From the NCBI RefSeq assembly GCF_002920635.1, contig NZ_PQSR01000056.1, positions 1 to 51,510 of the forward strand: a DNA stretch of 51,510 bases. The letters are read 5' to 3'. A model generated the notes under the pieces. The model did not search any database. It was not told where the DNA came from and was given only the letters and a program-made list of their open reading frames with translations. Every line of letters starts with the position of its first letter. Positions within the stretch are counted from its first letter, which is position 1. The translations under genes and the position numbers were made by a program. This stretch comes from Streptomyces sp. Ru72. GTDB lineage: Bacteria > Actinomycetota > Actinomycetes > Streptomycetales > Streptomycetaceae. Shown here one piece after another: positions 6,742 through 14,602 of the stretch.

Positions 6742-8718
6742 GTGTCAGACGTCCGTGTGATCATCCAACGCGATTCCGAGCGGGAAGAGCGCGTGGTGAC
6801 GACGGGCACTACGGCCGCCGACCTCTTCGCCGGCGAGCGCTCGATCGTCGCCGCGCGCGTGGGCGGCGAGCTGAAGGACCTCGCCTACGAGGTGAGGGAC
6901 GGCGAGACCGTCGAGGGCGTCGAGATCTCCTCCGACGACGGCCTGAACATCCTGCGTCACTCCACCGCACACGTGATGGCCCAGGCCGTGCAGGAGATCT
7001 TCCCCGAGGCGAAGCTGGGCATCGGCCCGCCGGTCCGGGACGGTTTCTACTACGACTTCGACGTGGAGAAGCCGTTCACCCCCGAGGATCTCAAGGCCAT
7101 CGAGAAGAAGATGCAGGAGATCCAGAAGCGCGGCCAGCGCTTCTCCCGCCGCGTCGTCACCGACGAGGCGGCCCGCGAGGAGCTGGCGGACGAGCCGTAC
7201 AAGCTGGAACTGATCGGGCTCAAGGGCTCGGCCTCCTCCGAGGACGGAGCGGACGTCGAGGTCGGCGCCGGTGAGCTGACGATCTACGACAACCTGGACG
7301 CCAAGACCGGTGAGCTGTGCTGGAAGGACCTCTGCCGCGGTCCCCACCTGCCCTCGACCCGCCACATTCCGGCGTTCAAGCTGATGCGCAACGCGGCCGC
7401 CTACTGGCGCGGCAGCGAGAAGAACCCCATGCTCCAGCGCATCTACGGGACCGCCTGGCCGTCCAAGGACGAGCTCAAGGCCTACCTGGACTTCCTCGCC
7501 GAGGCCGAGAAGCGCGACCACCGCAAGCTGGGCAGCGAGCTCGACCTGTTCTCGATCCCCGAGCAGATCGGCTCCGGCCTCGCCGTCTTCCACCCCAAGG
7601 GCGGCATCATCCGCCGTGTGATGGAGGACTACTCGCGGCGCCGCCACGAGGAGGAGGGCTACGAGTTCGTCTACACCCCCCACGCGACCAAGGGGAAGCT
7701 CTTCGAGACCTCGGGCCACCTGGACTGGTACGCCGACGGCATGTACCCGCCCATGCAGCTCGACGAGGGAGTGGACTACTACCTCAAGCCCATGAACTGC
7801 CCGATGCACAACCTGGTCTTCGACGCGCGCGGCCGTTCCTACCGCGAACTGCCGCTGCGCCTGTTCGAGTTCGGGACCGTGTACCGGTACGAGAAGTCGG
7901 GCGTCGTGCACGGCCTGACCCGCGCCCGCGGCTTCACCCAGGACGACGCGCACATCTACTGCACGCGTGAGCAGATGGCCGAGGAACTCGACAAGACGCT
8001 CACCTTCGTGCTGAACCTGCTGCGCGACTACGGCCTCACGGACTTCTACCTCGAGTTGTCCACCAAGGACCCGGAGAAGTTCGTCGGCTCGGACGAGGCC
8101 TGGGAGGAGGCCACCGAAACCCTGCGGCAGGTTGCCGAGAAGCAGGGCCTGCCTCTGGTCCCGGACCCGGGCGGCGCCGCCTTCTACGGCCCTAAGATCT
8201 CCGTCCAGGCCAAGGACGCCATCGGCCGGACCTGGCAGATGTCGACCGTCCAGCTGGACTTCAACCTGCCGGAGCGCTTCGACCTCGAGTACACAGCCGC
8301 AGACGGTTCCAAGCAGCGCCCCGTCATGATCCATCGTGCGCTGTTCGGCTCGATCGAGCGGTTCTTCGCCGTGCTCCTGGAGCACTACGCGGGCGCTTTC
8401 CCGGCCTGGCTGGCACCAGTGCAGGCGATCGGCATCCCGATCGGCGACGCGCACGTCGAGTATCTGGAGAAGTTCGCCGCGGCAGCGAAGAAGAAGGGCC
8501 TGCGCGTCGAGGTCGACTCCTCCTCGGACCGCATGCAGAAGAAGATCCGCAACGCCCAGAAGCAGAAGGTGCCCTTCATGGTCATCGCGGGCGACGAGGA
8601 CATGTCCCACGGATCGGTGTCGTTCCGCTTCCGGGACGGCTCCCAGGAGAACGGGATCCCGTTCGACGAGGCCATCGCCAAGATCATGAAGGTCGTCGAG
8701 GAGCGGGCGCAGGTCTGA
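6742..8718 (+). CDS. thrS: Threonyl-tRNA synthetase
   Basis: This 658-aa class II synthetase charges tRNA-Thr. Domains in order: N-terminal TGS (about 1-65), the editing/SAD domain with HSTAHVMAQ (HxxxH zinc-type motif) and YYDFD, the catalytic core with KPMNCPMH and RARGFTQDDAHIY, and a C-terminal anticodon-binding domain (VQAIGIPIGDAHVEY). GTG 6742 is chosen because AGGAG lies 6 nt upstream. The leader after the previous gene is only 115 nt and holds no T-box-like structure; a TACGAT -10-like hexamer is at 6677-6682 without a convincing -35. It is followed by a strong terminator. thrS next to a HIT gene and pgsA is the conserved actinobacterial order. Confidence 0.97.
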   Translation: MSDVRVIIQRDSEREERVVTTGTTAADLFAGERSIVAARVGGELKDLAYEVRDGETVEGVEISSDDGLNILRHSTAHVMAQAVQEIFPEAKLGIGPPVRDGFYYDFDVEKPFTPEDLKAIEKKMQEIQKRGQRFSRRVVTDEAAREELADEPYKLELIGLKGSASSEDGADVEVGAGELTIYDNLDAKTGELCWKDLCRGPHLPSTRHIPAFKLMRNAAAYWRGSEKNPMLQRIYGTAWPSKDELKAYLDFLAEAEKRDHRKLGSELDLFSIPEQIGSGLAVFHPKGGIIRRVMEDYSRRRHEEEGYEFVYTPHATKGKLFETSGHLDWYADGMYPPMQLDEGVDYYLKPMNCPMHNLVFDARGRSYRELPLRLFEFGTVYRYEKSGVVHGLTRARGFTQDDAHIYCTREQMAEELDKTLTFVLNLLRDYGLTDFYLELSTKDPEKFVGSDEAWEEATETLRQVAEKQGLPLVPDPGGAAFYGPKISVQAKDAIGRTWQMSTVQLDFNLPERFDLEYTAADGSKQRPVMIHRALFGSIERFFAVLLEHYAGAFPAWLAPVQAIGIPIGDAHVEYLEKFAAAAKKKGLRVEVDSSSDRMQKKIRNAQKQKVPFMVIAGDEDMSHGSVSFRFRDGSQENGIPFDEAIAKIMKVVEERAQV

Positions 8719-8756
8719 CGGCCGTCGGGGTCGCGACCCTGGTGAAGACAGGCGGC

Positions 8757-8785
8757 AAGGCCCCCGGGCGATCCCGGGGGCCTTT
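8757..8785 (+). terminator. Terminator of thrS
   Basis: A 12-bp perfect stem (AAGGCCCCCGGG at 8757-8768 with CCCGGGGGCCTT at 8773-8784), loop CGAT and a short T-run. Its 3' arm overlaps the predicted -35 element of the HIT gene. Confidence 0.85.
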
Positions 8786-8814
8786 GCCCTGCCCCGGCGA
8801 AGACGCCATATGCT
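8784..8814 (+). promoter_or_regulatory. Promoter of the HIT gene, predicted leaderless
   Basis: TTGCCC (8784-8789), a 19-bp spacer and TATGCT (8809-8814) end 7 nt before ATG 8822. No Shine-Dalgarno sequence is present, so a transcript starting at or next to the ATG is likely. Confidence 0.5.
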
Positions 8815-8821
8815 GCACCTC

Positions 8822-9376
8822 ATGACGAGTGAGCCGGAGCAGCAGATCGGAGTGGGGACGCAGGACGCGTTCCAGCGCCTGTGGACGCCCCACCGGATGG
8901 CCTACATCCAGGGCGAGAACAAGCCGACCGGTCCGGGGGCCGACGACGGCTGTCCGTTCTGCTCCATCCCGGCCAAGTCGGACGAGGACGGGCTGATCGT
9001 CAAGCGGGGGGAGCAGGTGTACGCGGTGCTGAACCTGTACCCGTACAACGGCGGCCATCTGATGGTCGTGCCCTACCGCCATGTCGCCGACTACACCGAC
9101 CTCACGGAGCCGGAGACCGCGGAGCTCGCCGAGCTGACCAAGCAGGCGATGACCGCGCTGCGCACGGCCTCCGGGGCCCATGGGTTCAACATCGGCATGA
9201 ACCAGGGCTCGGTCGCCGGTGCGGGCATCGCCGCCCACCTGCACCAGCACGTCGTGCCGCGGTGGGGCGGCGACACCAACTTCATGCCGGTGGTCGGGCA
9301 CACGAAGGTACTGCCGCAGCTGCTGGCGGACACGCGGAAGATGCTGGCGGAGGCCTGGCCCACGGGCTCGGCGTAG
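8822..9376 (+). CDS. HIT family nucleotide hydrolase/phosphorylase
   Basis: A 184-aa HIT protein with the catalytic triad region HLHQHVVPRW (HxHxH) near residue 139 and an N-terminal CPFC zinc-type pair, plus NLYPYNGGHLMVVPYRHV. HIT enzymes act on nucleoside phosphates such as Ap4A. The M. tuberculosis gene in the same position (Rv2613c) is reported to be an Ap4A phosphorylase, and that is the best guess here. ATG 8822 (MTSEPE) is preferred to ATG 8810, but neither has a ribosome binding site; see the leaderless promoter. In mycobacteria the next gene is pgsA; here a minus-strand gene pair intervenes. Confidence 0.9.
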   Translation: MTSEPEQQIGVGTQDAFQRLWTPHRMAYIQGENKPTGPGADDGCPFCSIPAKSDEDGLIVKRGEQVYAVLNLYPYNGGHLMVVPYRHVADYTDLTEPETAELAELTKQAMTALRTASGAHGFNIGMNQGSVAGAGIAAHLHQHVVPRWGGDTNFMPVVGHTKVLPQLLADTRKMLAEAWPTGSA

Positions 9377-9390
9377 CCGCGGCGCCTTTC

Positions 9391-9487
9391 AGCCCGTCCG
9401 GGGTACCCCCTGCTCGTAGGGCTTGGGGGAGTTCGAGGACGAGGCCGTTCAGGCCGATGGCGGGGTCTGGGGGCTGCCGCCCCCAGA
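9391..9487 (+). repeat. Dispersed intergenic repeat, copy 1, with terminator hairpin and a nested palindromic element
   Basis: Blocks AGCCCGTCCGG (9391-9401), TTCGAGGACGAGGCCG (9432-9447) and AGGCCGA, and a final 9-bp hairpin (TCTGGGGGC at 9466-9474, loop TGCC, GCCCCCAGA at 9479-9487), recur in inverted orientation at 33780-33844. Bases 9402-9431 are extra relative to copy 2 and contain GGGGTACCCC ... TTGGGGGAG, a smaller element related to 19110-19141. It lies between the convergent HIT and membrane-protein genes. Confidence 0.75.
9466..9487. terminator. Bidirectional terminator hairpin between convergent genes
   Basis: A perfect 9-bp stem with a TGCC tetraloop, symmetrical enough to act for the HIT gene on + and the membrane-protein gene on -. 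There is no T-run. Confidence 0.6.
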
Positions 9488-9529
9488 ACGACCGCCGCAC
9501 CGAGCGGCACCGGCAGCACAGCCGGAGGG

Positions 9530-11188
9530 CTACGCGTCGTAAACGTCCGCCTTCTTCGGCGTCGGATCCTGCACCTGCGTGCTGAGAAACGCAGACCGCG
9601 TCCCGAACGCCTCGACGTCCACCCCGTGGTCCCTGAGGACCCGGATCGCCGCCGCGTGCACCACCCGGAGCACCGGCGTGGCGGCGCGCAGGGCGTCGTC
9701 GGCCATGAAACGGTGACGCCACGGCTGGTCCGCCCAGGCGTGGCGCAGACCGAACGGCTCCGGGAGGGTCAGCGAGCCGCCGAGCCAGTTCAGGAACGGC
9801 GGATACCAGGTGAGCGGGGCACGCGCGGCGAGCCGCACCACCTCGTCGGCGTCGACCAGCGGTAGCCTCACCTTGCGGGTCTCCCAGAACTTGACGGTCT
9901 TCGCCACCTCCTTCTCCTTGGGCTCGGGCTTCGTGGTGAACAGGGAGTTGACGGGCCCCAGGGCGTGCCCGGTGACCTCGATGCGCAGGGTGTCGTGCAG
10001 CACCGTCACCGTGATGAGCATGGTGATGATCAACTGGCCGTCCCACAGCGTCCACTGGACGCCGAGGTAGTGCCGGTCGCCGCTGCCGAACTGCTGCTTG
10101 TTGCAGATGTCCTGTATCGCGTGCGTCTTGATCGTGTACGCGTCCACGTCGGTGCCGCTGGGCCGGGAGACCTCCTTCGCCTTCTCACCGATCGGTGTGA
10201 CGATCCAGTGCGTTATGGAGGGCTTCGGGAAACCGCCGGTGTTGATGGAGGTCCGCTCCAGCATCGCCAGGTCGCCCTGGATCGCGGTGATCACGTCCCA
10301 GCTGCGGAAGGGGTGGAAGTCCTTCCCCGGCTCGGCGGAGACCAGGTCCTCGGCCAGCTGCCAGCTGCCCCAGCGTGTGCCCATGCCGAGGATGCCCTTG
10401 GGGCCGGCGTAGAAGACGGAGTTGGACCGCTGCTCGGCGCTCAGCCGGGTGAGCTCCTTGCGCAGCTGCTCGGCCGCGTCGCCGGGGTGGCCGGGCACCG
10501 CCTCGGGGATCTTCGCGCCCAGGCCGCCGCCCGCGAGCAGACTGTCCCAGCGCTCGCGCAGGTCCTTCGCCGTGCGCTCGCAGATCTGCTTGGCCCAGAA
10601 CCAGCCGACGACGGGCATGACGACCGTCGCGCGCGCGTACCAAGCCCAGAAGCCGGAGAACGGCATACGGATCAGGAAGATCACGGCGAGGGCGCCGACG
10701 GCGACCAGAAGGGTCGTGGCGAGCGCACCGGCGCTCCTGTCCGTCCGCCTGCCGAGGGTGGTGCGGATCTGGAACACCAGCAGCCACACCAGGAATCCCG
10801 GCAGGAACAGCACCCCGCACAGGACCGTCACGGCCGTCAGCCAGTTGTCGCGTTCCCTGCGGATGCGGTGGGCCGCCAGGCAGTGCTCCACGACGACCTG
10901 CGGCTCGGTGCCGAACGACTGGATGAGCGGCTTGCGCCCGGCGCCCAGCATGCGGTCGATCACGGCGCGGGAGTAGGCCTCACCGAGCTTGGGCCGGAAT
11001 ATCCTCGCCCCCGGACGCGGAGCCTTGACGGTCGACTGGTGCCACTCGTTGTCGGCCTCGAGGATCTTGGTGACCTCGTCGTCCTCCCGGTACGCCGCCG
11101 AGGCCAGGGCATAGGTCGCCGCCGTCTGGCCCGCGGAGCCCGAAAGGGGCACCTGCGCCCCGGGGCTGAAATCGAATCCGTCCGTCAC
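9530..11188 (-). CDS. Multi-pass membrane protein of unknown function
   Basis: A 552-aa protein. GTG 11188 (VTDGFDFSPG) is chosen because GAGGGGG lies 8 nt upstream. A ~115-residue cytoplasmic N-terminus is followed by hydrophobic segments around NWLTAVTVLCGVLFLPGF, ATTLLVAVGALAVIFL and ATVVMPVVGWFWA, then a ~150-residue soluble part (GPKGILGMGTRWGSW) and another hydrophobic segment (IITMLITVTVL), ending in a soluble tail with PTPKK. I do not recognise a family. It lies 193 bp downstream of the EF-G-like gene on the same strand and may be co-transcribed with it. In mycobacteria neither gene interrupts the HIT-pgsA order. Confidence 0.85.
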   Translation of the reverse strand: MTDGFDFSPGAQVPLSGSAGQTAATYALASAAYREDDEVTKILEADNEWHQSTVKAPRPGARIFRPKLGEAYSRAVIDRMLGAGRKPLIQSFGTEPQVVVEHCLAAHRIRRERDNWLTAVTVLCGVLFLPGFLVWLLVFQIRTTLGRRTDRSAGALATTLLVAVGALAVIFLIRMPFSGFWAWYARATVVMPVVGWFWAKQICERTAKDLRERWDSLLAGGGLGAKIPEAVPGHPGDAAEQLRKELTRLSAEQRSNSVFYAGPKGILGMGTRWGSWQLAEDLVSAEPGKDFHPFRSWDVITAIQGDLAMLERTSINTGGFPKPSITHWIVTPIGEKAKEVSRPSGTDVDAYTIKTHAIQDICNKQQFGSGDRHYLGVQWTLWDGQLIITMLITVTVLHDTLRIEVTGHALGPVNSLFTTKPEPKEKEVAKTVKFWETRKVRLPLVDADEVVRLAARAPLTWYPPFLNWLGGSLTLPEPFGLRHAWADQPWRHRFMADDALRAATPVLRVVHAAAIRVLRDHGVDVEAFGTRSAFLSTQVQDPTPKKADVYDA

Positions 11189-11381
11189 TGCCGCCCCCTC
11201 GCCGCCGAACCCGCTCCTGCGGCCTTTCCCGACTTCCTTGCCCCGCACACCTGTTGAACAGGTCGGCGTGCTGATCCATGTCGACTTGATCAGGACATCA
11301 GCGTATCCGCAGGCACTGACATACGGGAGCGGACGACCGGAAGAGGTCCGCTCCCGCATGGAGAGGGGAACAAGGGTTCAA

Positions 11382-13580
11382 CTACTGCGACTTCTGGGCC
11401 TCTTGACGGATCTTCTGCCCGAGTTGTGGCGGCATCGGCTCGTGCCGCGCGTAGGAGCGGCTGAAGCGTGCGGTGCCGTGGGAGAGGGAGCGCAGGTCGA
11501 TCGCGTACCGCCCGATCTCGATCTCCGGCACCTCGGCCCGTACCAGAGTCCGGCCGCCGCTGACCTGCTCGGTGCCCAGCAGCCGGCCGCGCCGCGCGGA
11601 CAGGTCGCTCATCACGGCGCCCACGTACTCGTCACCCACCAGCACCGACACCTCGGCGACCGGTTCCAGCAGATGGATCGTGGCGTCGGCCGCCGCCTCG
11701 CGCAGGGCGAGCGCGCCCGCCGTCTGGAAGGCGGCGTCCGAGGAGTCCACGGAGTGCGCCTTGCCGTCGAGCAGCGTGACCCGGATGTCGACCAGCGGGT
11801 AGCCGGCGGCCACACCCTTGGCGGCCTGCGCGCGCACCCCCTTCTCGACGGACGGGATGAACTGCCGGGGCACCGCTCCGCCGACCACCTTGTCCACGAA
11901 CTCGATGCCGGAGCCGCCCGGCAGCGGTTCGACCTCGATCTCGCAGATCGCGTACTGGCCGTGCCCGCCGGACTGCTTCACATGACGGCCCCGGCCGGCG
12001 GACCTGCCCGCGAAGGTCTCCCGGAGGGACACCCTGTGCGGGACCACGTCGACCTGGACGCCGTACCGGCTGCGCAGCCGCTCCAGGGCGACGTCCGCGT
12101 GCGCCTCGCCCAGGCACCACAGCACCACCTGGTGGGTGTCCTGGTTCTGCTCCAGGCGCATGGTCGGGTCCTCGGCGACCAGCCGGGCCAGGCCCTGGCT
12201 GAGCTTGTCCTCGTCCGCCTTGCTGTGCGCCTGGATGGCGAGCGGCAGCAGCGGGTCGGGCATCTGCCAGGGCTCCATCAGGAGCGGGTCGTCCTTGGCC
12301 GAGAGGGTGTCCCCGGTCTCGGCACGGCCGAGCTTGGCCACGCACACCAGGTCGCCCGCGACGGCGTGCGTGACCGGGCGCTGCTGCTTGCCGAAGGGCG
12401 TGGACAGGGCGCCGATCTTCTCGTCGACGTCGTGGTCCTCGTGACCGCGGTCGGCCAGGCCGTGTCCGGAGACGTGCACCGTCTGGTCGGGGCGCAGGGT
12501 GCCGGAGAAGACCCGGACCAGCGAGATGCGGCCGACGTAGGGGTCGGAGGAGGTCTTGACGACCTCGGCGACCAGCGGCCCCTCGGTGTCGCAGGGCTTC
12601 AGCTCGCGCGGCTCGCCGTCGATGGTGGTGACCCCCGGCATCGGGTGCTCGAACGGGGTCGGGAACCCGCCCGTGATCAGCTCCAGCAGCTCGACCGTGC
12701 CGAGGCCCTGCTTGGCGCCCTCGGCAGCGGGGGCGGCGGCCAGGACGGGGAAGAAACTGCCGCGCGCCACGGCCCGCTCCAGGTCCTGGATCAGCGTCTT
12801 GATGTCGACCTGCTCACCGCCGAGGTAGCGGTCCATGAGGGTCTCGTCCTCGCTCTCGGCGATGATCCCCTCGATGAGCCGGTTGCGGGCCTCCTCGATC
12901 CCCGGCAGCTGGTCCTCGCCCGGCTCGGACTCCTTGCGCTCACCGGTCGAGTAGTCGAAGAGTTTCTGCGTGAGCAGCCCGATCAGGCCGGACACGGGCG
13001 CGTGCCCGTCGGGCCCCTGCGGGCCGTGCAGCGGCAGGTACAGCGGCAGGACGGCGTCGGGGTCGTCCCCGCCGAACGCCTCGGCGCAACGGCGGGTCAT
13101 CTCCTCGAAGTCGGCGCGGGCCGCCTCCAGGTGTGTGATCACGATGGCGCGCGGCATGCCGACGGCCGCGCACTCCTCCCACACCATGCGGGTCGAGCCG
13201 TCCACACCGTCCGAGGCCGAGACGACGAAAAGGGCCGCGTCCGCGGCGCGCAGACCGGCCCGGAGCTCCCCGACGAAGTCGGCGTATCCAGGAGTGTCCA
13301 GCAGGTTGATCTTGAACCCGTCCCATTCGACGGGAACCAGGGAGAGCTGCACCGAGCGCTGCTGCCGGTGCTCGATCTCGTCGTAGTCGGAGACGGTGCC
13401 GCCGTCCTCCACACGGCCCGCCCGGTTCAGCGCTCCCGCCGTCAGCGCGAGAGCCTCCACCAGAGTCGTCTTGCCCGATCCGCTGTGGCCGACCAGCACC
13501 ACATTCCGTACGGACGCGGGCCGGTCGGCCGCCGTAGCCCTGCCGGCGGCTCCGGGGTGTACGTTCGCCTTGTCGCCCAT
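11382..13580 (-). CDS. Elongation factor G-like protein (EF-G2 type)
   Basis: A 732-aa translational GTPase with the five-domain EF-G layout. The P-loop GHSGSGKT is at residues 31-38 and G3 reads DTPGYADF (95-102). Two key motifs depart from EF-G: the catalytic His of DTPGH is Tyr, and the guanine-specificity motif NKxD reads THLE (149-152). The switch I RGITI sequence is also absent. These are features of the actinobacterial EF-G2 class, which in M. smegmatis binds GTP but lacks ribosome-stimulated GTPase. It is not the main fusA, as no rps/tuf neighbours are present. ATG 13580 is chosen for GGGAGG about 9 nt upstream, over a much longer open frame. The true role is unknown; stress translation or ribosome recycling are guesses. 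Confidence 0.92.
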   Translation of the reverse strand: MGDKANVHPGAAGRATAADRPASVRNVVLVGHSGSGKTTLVEALALTAGALNRAGRVEDGGTVSDYDEIEHRQQRSVQLSLVPVEWDGFKINLLDTPGYADFVGELRAGLRAADAALFVVSASDGVDGSTRMVWEECAAVGMPRAIVITHLEAARADFEEMTRRCAEAFGGDDPDAVLPLYLPLHGPQGPDGHAPVSGLIGLLTQKLFDYSTGERKESEPGEDQLPGIEEARNRLIEGIIAESEDETLMDRYLGGEQVDIKTLIQDLERAVARGSFFPVLAAAPAAEGAKQGLGTVELLELITGGFPTPFEHPMPGVTTIDGEPRELKPCDTEGPLVAEVVKTSSDPYVGRISLVRVFSGTLRPDQTVHVSGHGLADRGHEDHDVDEKIGALSTPFGKQQRPVTHAVAGDLVCVAKLGRAETGDTLSAKDDPLLMEPWQMPDPLLPLAIQAHSKADEDKLSQGLARLVAEDPTMRLEQNQDTHQVVLWCLGEAHADVALERLRSRYGVQVDVVPHRVSLRETFAGRSAGRGRHVKQSGGHGQYAICEIEVEPLPGGSGIEFVDKVVGGAVPRQFIPSVEKGVRAQAAKGVAAGYPLVDIRVTLLDGKAHSVDSSDAAFQTAGALALREAAADATIHLLEPVAEVSVLVGDEYVGAVMSDLSARRGRLLGTEQVSGGRTLVRAEVPEIEIGRYAIDLRSLSHGTARFSRSYARHEPMPPQLGQKIRQEAQKSQ

Positions 13581-13887
13581 GGCCTTGCCTCCCGTGCACG
13601 GTGAGGTCACTGTGGGCGCGGACATGCGGACCCGCGTGCGAGGCGGCTCCGGTGACGCCCGCGGTTCTTTCGAGCTTTGCACTCGCGTCACAATGCGTCC
13701 ATACGAGGGACGTGATCCCGTTTGCGCGCCGTGCTCCGCCCGGCGCGATCGCGCCGTTACCCGGGCGCCACCAGGCCGTGACAGAGGGCCTTGGGTGCCC
13801 GGCCGTCGCGCCCACGCGCGCGTGGCTACGATTGGGCGCGCCGGTGGCCAGCAGGGGCCGCGCGGCTCACCGACCGTCGGGAAGGCC
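13581..13887. other. Divergent intergenic region between EF-G2 and pgsA
   Basis: These 307 bp hold the promoters of two divergent genes. A perfect 16-bp palindrome CGGCGCGATCGCGCCG lies at 13741-13756, and a TACGAT -10-like hexamer at 13827-13832 is placed for pgsA but lacks a clear -35. No small gene is convincing here. Confidence 0.5.
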
Positions 13888-14574
13888 ATGCTGAACAAGT
13901 ACGCGCGTGCTTTCTTCACGCGTGTTCTCACACCGTTCGCCGCGTTTCTGATCCGGCGGGGCGTCAGCCCCGACACGGTCACGCTGATCGGCACCGCCGG
14001 CGTGATCGCGGGCGCACTGGTCTTCTACCCCAGGGGCGAGTTCTTCTGGGGCACGGTCGTCATCACGCTGTTCGTCTTCTCGGACCTCGTCGACGGCAAC
14101 ATGGCCCGCCAGCTGGGCCGCTCCAGCCGCTGGGGAGCCTTCCTGGACTCCACGCTCGACCGGGTCGCCGACGGTGCGATCTTCGGCGGCTTCGCCCTGT
14201 GGTACGCGGGCAAGGGCAACGACGACGTCCTGTGCGCGGTGTCGATCTTCTGTCTGGCCAGCGGCCAGGTGGTGTCGTACACCAAGGCCCGCGGCGAGTC
14301 GATCGGGCTGCCCGTGGCGGTCAACGGGCTCGTGGAGCGCGCCGAACGCCTGGTGATCTCCCTGGTCGCCGCCGGGTTCGCGGGCCTGCACAAGTTCGGC
14401 GTGCCCGGCATCCAGTACCTGCTGCCGATCGCGCTGTGGATCGTCGCCGTCGGCAGCCTGGTCACCCTGATCCAGCGGGTCGTCACCGTGCGCAGGGAGT
14501 CCGCCGAGGCGGATGCCGCCGCGGCCGCGCAGAACGACCGGAGCGCCTCGCACGGCAGTGAGGCGGCCAAGTGA
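13888..14574 (+). CDS. pgsA: Phosphatidylinositol phosphate synthase (CDP-alcohol phosphatidyltransferase)
   Basis: A 228-aa membrane enzyme that joins CDP-diacylglycerol to inositol-1-phosphate, the first step to phosphatidylinositol in actinobacteria. The full CDP-alcohol phosphotransferase signature D-G-x2-A-R-x8-G-x3-D-x3-D is present (DGNMARQLGRSSRWGAF followed by LDSTLD, starting near residue 72). About six hydrophobic segments are visible. Start ATG 13888 has GGGAAGG directly upstream. It is the first gene of pgsA-patA-pimA (gaps of 28 nt, then a 4-nt overlap), which makes PI and its mannosides. The Ala-rich tail ADAAAAAQ is likely disordered. Confidence 0.93.
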   Translation: MLNKYARAFFTRVLTPFAAFLIRRGVSPDTVTLIGTAGVIAGALVFYPRGEFFWGTVVITLFVFSDLVDGNMARQLGRSSRWGAFLDSTLDRVADGAIFGGFALWYAGKGNDDVLCAVSIFCLASGQVVSYTKARGESIGLPVAVNGLVERAERLVISLVAAGFAGLHKFGVPGIQYLLPIALWIVAVGSLVTLIQRVVTVRRESAEADAAAAAQNDRSASHGSEAAK

Positions 14575-14602
14575 GCGGCGGGAAGAGGAACGGGGCGGCG
14601 GC

